Of a stretch of DNA of 64,000 nt, positions 58,693 through 64,000 are shown one piece after another (positions within the stretch are counted from its first letter, which is position 1; each line of letters opens with the position of its first letter). The stretch is from assembly GCF_026210795.1 (NCBI RefSeq), contig NC_089432.1:5766001-5830000 (forward strand). The letters run 5' to 3'. Under the pieces are notes generated by a model. The model made no database searches. It saw only the letters and a list, made by a program, of their open reading frames with translations, and was not told the DNA's origin. The position numbers and the translations under genes were made by a program. The stretch comes from Rhizophagus irregularis (taxonomy: Eukaryota; Glomeromycota; Glomeromycetes; Glomerales; Glomeraceae).

Positions 58693-59151
58693 TGCTATCA
58701 GAAAATTTTCATTACAATCAATTTTGTAGCCTGTTCATTTCTGGATTGACCGAAAAATGTATAACCAATCAGATCATAGTTACAATTGATTATTATAAAA
58801 TCGATCACCAAGTTGAACGGTCAGTTGATCATTCTACAGTTAAAATTTATTGGTCATAATTTTTAGTGTAACCGACCAAATATCAATTATGAACTATGGT
58901 ATGATATGATCCGATCGAGCTATACAAATTGTGCTCAATTGTAACTGCGGTTTGACCGGTTAATTTTTTTTCCGATCTGAGCGATACGTCTAACTCTAAT
59001 AATAATATTGTATAGATGAGTACACGTGAGTCATATACTCATATAGTACTTGACGCAATAACGATACGCAAAAGCCAATCATATTTAATTATTTTTCTAA
59101 TCATTTAGATACAAAATTAGGGACTTGCAATAATTCTGATAAGTGAACCCA
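58693..59151. promoter_or_regulatory. Divergent intergenic region, ATG15 / SEN2
   Basis: 459 bp between divergent starts. It contains several partly palindromic GACCGGTT/AACCGGTC-like words (58740-58975) of the type seen in decayed MITEs, without defined ends. Confidence 0.35.
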
Positions 59152-60430
59152 ATGTCAAATTTAATAAAGTCAAGTTTAACAAGTGGACCGACAAAAAAAT
59201 CTTCATACAAAGTTCCACTTCCACTGTCACTTTCTCCCTCTATTTTATCACGTTTTCTCTCCTATTTCACCCCTTTTACTCTTTTTACTACTTCGACGAG
59301 AAAAATTAAAGGTAAGTATGACGAGAAAACTCAGGCGGTTATAATATGTAACAGAGAAGACATGGAAAAATTATGGAAAGAAGGATTTTTCGGTAAAGGT
59401 AATTTAAGTAGAAGTGAACCTACCTGGTTTTGGAGAAATAGTAATAATGATAATGGAAAAGGAAAAAGAAAAGAAAAACAAAAGTTGGCAGCAGAACAAA
59501 TTACAGAGCAACGGAGAATTGTTAGAAAGCGAAATAAGAAGGGTCGAGTTAATCAGGTTCAAAATATGAGTAAAGTTCAACAGATAACTAAAGAGGAAGT
59601 ACAGGAAAAGGAACAAGACGAAGAACAAACAATAGAACAGACTTTAACACAAGAGGAAGAGAATGTATTATTGGAGGATATAGAGACATTGATGTTAACA
59701 ACACAAGAAGCGTTCTTTTTATGTTATGGTTTGGGAATACTTGATATATATGATTTGCAAGATGTGGGTAAATTTATTTTTATATATAAAAATGATATAC
59801 ATAATATTAATTGATTATGTGAATAATAGAATCTATTGAGTGCAGAAGAAAGTTGGAAATCATTTCAGATTACATCTAGTGGATTTATAATTAGATATAT
59901 TGTGTATCATTATTTTCGTAGTTTGGGATGGGTTGTTAGGTGTGGTATGAAATTTGGAGTAGATTATGTACTATACGAGAAAGGACCCGTATTTAAACAT
60001 GCAGAGTAAGTAATTTGTAATAATGTTCTGGGGAGTGAAAAGGGACACAGGAAGTAAACATTAATATTCCAATTGTGTATTTCGTCATTAGGTACGCTGT
60101 AATAATATTACCGATTCACACTTCTCAGAATTTTGATAATTCACAGGTTGATGTTGATTTTAGAAATAATTGCATGACATCATGGAGCTGGATGATGAAT
60201 TTAAATAGAGTTTGCGTACAAGTTAAAAAGGTATGTTTTTAATTAATTAATCTTAAAATCATTAAGAACACAATTATATTAATGATTATTTTGATATATG
60301 TTAGTCATTGGTTTTATGTTATGTAATAATTCCATCAACCACAACTTATCTTACTATTACAGAGTGTATAAAGGAATATAAAGTACGACACGTATTAGTT
60401 AAAAGATGCATTCCATCAAAACTCAAATAA
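59152..60430 (+). CDS. SEN2: tRNA-splicing endonuclease subunit Sen2
   Basis: Sen2 is one of the two catalytic subunits of the heterotetrameric tRNA-intron endonuclease and cuts the 5' splice site of pre-tRNAs. The ATG at 59152 (MSNLIKSS) is preferred over the upstream GTG. The N-terminal region has [20 protein letters not shown] and SEPTWFW, usual in Sen2, then a charged low-complexity linker and [16 protein letters not shown]. Exon 2 holds [20 protein letters not shown] with [10 protein letters not shown] (catalytic Tyr), and FKHAEYAVIILP carries the catalytic His across an intron. The next exons end VCVQVKK and [10 protein letters not shown], with the catalytic Lys at that join. Four exons. 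The C-terminus is [13 protein letters not shown]. Convergent with the next gene, 7 bp between stops. Confidence 0.95.
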
Positions 60431-60437
60431 AAAGAAA

Positions 60438-61698
60438 CTATTTTTCACCCGCTTCTATTTGTTCATGTTTTGATAATGAATGCTCTATGAAAGAAGATAA
60501 TAATGTTTCCAAAGCACCTTCACTCCATATGTCATAAATTACATGATCAGTATATTCTTCTTTTAATCTGTTGATTTCCTCAAGATCTTCGATTGATGGC
60601 CAATAGAATTCACCATGCAATTTATCATAATAATAAATATTTCGAGCACATTGGTCATCCATGTGAGTTTTCAAGCCAAAAAATGATTTATGGTAATTAC
60701 ACAATCTATTATCATTTATTACTAAATAAGTGAGTATTGCTTGATCTTGTCTATGATTTTCTCTGCTGCTGTCTTCGGGAGCTATACATTCTTTCACAAG
60801 AGCACATTCATACCATTGATCAATTAAATATTGAGTCTTATTTGTATCAAATATTATTGCAGCTCCGTTACAATTATCATGATTTTTATTTATGTAGTCC
60901 TTAATGTCTTGTTTAAAATATTTAAAAACACCGGGATGTGTCCATTCTAATAATTTTCCACTTGATTTAGGACTAATGAATCCATTATATTGTATAAGTA
61001 ATTCTTCTATCATAGCAAAAAATCCTTTTGATAAAAAACTTCCACTATCTAACCAAATTATTATTCCGGGATATTTCATTGAAACTTCTTTGATTATACC
61101 AGGTTTCCATGCATATTCTCCTCTATTTTCATTGACGTCCCAAAATTTCGGATATTTATCAAAATTAAATTCATGAATTTCATTAAAATATCCTCCCTTA
61201 TTTTCTAGCAAATTTAATATTTTCTTTTGATATTCCACCATACCTAAATCATACACTATTATTCTTGGTTTATATTCCTTCCGAAGTTCTTTTGATGTTT
61301 CTGACATATAATATAACCAACTTTGCAATTCGCAGAAATGATTTGCACTTGCTCCTGTTACTATAGTAAATGACAGCGTTGTATTCTCGCTCTTCTTGCC
61401 AGACTTCGTTGTCTTTTCCGGAGGTTTAAAATGTTTGCCATTCTCTATATTATCTATTTGTTTATTACACGATTCACTTTTACACTCGACTAACAATCAG
61501 TCGGAATGAAAAAGTTAGTAACTATAACAATTGAAACTCATAACAAAATATTTTGTTTATAAAGATCTCACCAATTTGCGAAAAATCGTCATTTGGCGGA
61601 ATAATATTGTCACTAAATTTTATCGTTAAAAAAAAGAATAAGATAAAAAAAAATACCAATAACTTTATATAATTTCTTCTTAATATTGAATTATTCAT
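60438..61698 (-). CDS. Type II membrane glycosyltransferase-like protein
   Basis: Two exons: 61698-61572 and 61489-60438, joined in frame across a GTGAGA donor and TTAG acceptor. Exon 1, which is not apparent from the long frame alone, encodes a short basic N-terminus and a signal anchor (LLVFFFILFFFLTI), giving Golgi-type type II topology. The luminal part has a nucleotide-sugar transferase look: FTIVTGASANHFCELQSWLY, IIVYDLGM, EYAWKPGIIKEV, IIIWLDSGSFL (a DXD-like LDSG after a hydrophobic strand), HPGVFKYF, CNGAAIIFD and HRQDQAILTYLV. This resembles the DUF1647-type glycosyltransferase-like proteins. Donor and acceptor sugars are unknown. An ATG is not needed at 61490, where the frame merely continues from exon 1. 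Confidence 0.75.
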
Positions 61699-62544
61699 TT
61701 TATTAAAGAGATAGAAAATTTATGGAAAACTGGCTAGCAGTTCCCTATTATCTATTAACTTTAGCAAAAGAAAGAAAAAGTAAGTGGGAGGAATGGATGG
61801 AATGGTGGGAATGGGGGAATGGGGGAAGTAACCTTTTTACCAACTAAAACACGAATTTTATTATAAGTAGAAGTCGCTTTATCGGTGTTTTTTTTATTAA
61901 CTAGAATCCTGCATATTGATTAATTTATGTCCTTTAAACGAATCACAAATAAATTTGTAGCCGCATTTGTCGCATTTGTTTGGATTTATACGCATATATG
62001 CAATGTGTGACAGTTATGTCGATCATTACTATAATAGGATGGGTGATGTTTTACGACCCATAAGAAAATGATGGCCGGATTTGTTGCCAGGTTACACATG
62101 GCCTAAGATAAGGTCGTTAAGGTCTGGTCTTTGCCGAAATAATCAAGTGGCAACAAATCCGGCTACCGCTTTTTTCTATGGTAAGTCATTTTTACCATAT
62201 TTGTCACCGTTATTTGTCACTTTCACGTGAGCTACCTTGTCAGGTGTGCGATTTCGTAATTCTTGATGTGCAAAATTTTATTAAGTTATGAAAGTTATGA
62301 AAATCATCACTAGCAAATTTTGTATAGTACTGCATAAAAATTTTAATTTACATGCTACATGATCTAAATGCACCGTTATTTTAAACCTGAATTTAATTTA
62401 GATTTATTTATATTAGTAGTGTAAAATACAAGATAAATTAGAATAGGTATTTGCTCTATTTCCATTTTGTTTTAATTAAATTATAAATCAAACCAATCAA
62501 ACAAGTCGGAAGATAACTGAAAATGATTATGACCAACAAAATAA
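61699..62544. other. Intergenic with a small foldback MITE
   Basis: 846 bp without a gene, between two minus-strand genes. It contains the foldback element at about 62040-62200 and a G-rich simple stretch (GGAATGGTGGGAATGGGGGA, 61797-61816). The promoter of the glycosyltransferase gene lies at its left end. Confidence 0.5.
62040..62200. mobile_element. Small foldback MITE
   Basis: Inverted arms GGCCGGATTTGTTGCCA (62073-62089) and TGGCAACAAATCCGGCTACC (62147-62166), extending outward through CCATAAGAAAATG and its counterpart CTATGG at 62181. The loop is about 57 bp. Boundaries and target duplication are uncertain. Confidence 0.6.

Positions 62545-64000
<1,456 letters not shown>

Noticed and set aside
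58740-58980. Complete MITE between ATG15 and SEN2
   Set aside because: Some words recur in inverse orientation (GACCGGTTAA, TTACAATTGA), but no pair of termini or target duplication could be fixed.

Overview
The window is eukaryotic, fungal nuclear DNA: very AT-rich, with genes cut by many short GT-AG introns, a fungal gene set (Atg15-type lipase, Slt2-type MAP kinase, Spc97/GCP2, Nop14, Sen2) and heavy transposon load (hAT elements, a Maverick/Polinton-like element, many MITEs). This combination fits an arbuscular mycorrhizal fungus (Glomeromycotina, Rhizophagus-like). That is inference; no species-level test was possible.

Gene blocks. Left (0.4-14.9 kb): NIPA-type Mg2+ transporter (-), a TPR protein resembling the RanBP2/Nup358 N-terminus (+) with an in-frame 48-bp minisatellite, the NatC subunit Mak10/Naa35 (+), a tail-anchored F-box protein (-) and a three-exon gene for a 77-residue protein (+). 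Right (41.1-64 kb): a WD40 protein (+), gamma-tubulin complex component 2 (-), ribosomal protein L4 (+), Nop14 (+), Atg15-type lipase (-), tRNA-splicing endonuclease Sen2 (+), a type II membrane glycosyltransferase-like protein (-) and a Slt2/Mpk1-type MAP kinase (-, 5' end outside the window). These are housekeeping genes, packed in divergent or convergent pairs, and do not form a pathway.

Transposon block (18.7-40 kb). After a pseudogene with two in-frame stops come: a 1.6-kb non-autonomous hAT-like element (8-bp target duplication) that holds about 21 tandem copies of a hairpin plus T-run; a 3.7-kb intron-containing hAT transposon with a broken BED finger; and a 12.9-kb element with roughly 1-kb terminal inverted repeats. 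The last encodes a protein-primed family B DNA polymerase with a finger and an HNH-like module, and a retroviral-type (rve) integrase, as Polintons do. I find no Polinton capsid, packaging ATPase or adenain-type protease. Instead the opposite strand carries a Gag-like reading frame (coiled coil, capsid-like region, CCHC knuckle) followed by a retropepsin (DTGS) domain. All large frames are broken by frameshifts and two MITE insertions. This Polinton/Gag-Pro hybrid is the most noteworthy object in the window.

The 42.8-47.9 kb gap and other intergenic stretches hold several TA-flanked pogo-like MITEs and foldback elements but no convincing genes. No tRNA or rRNA gene could be supported.
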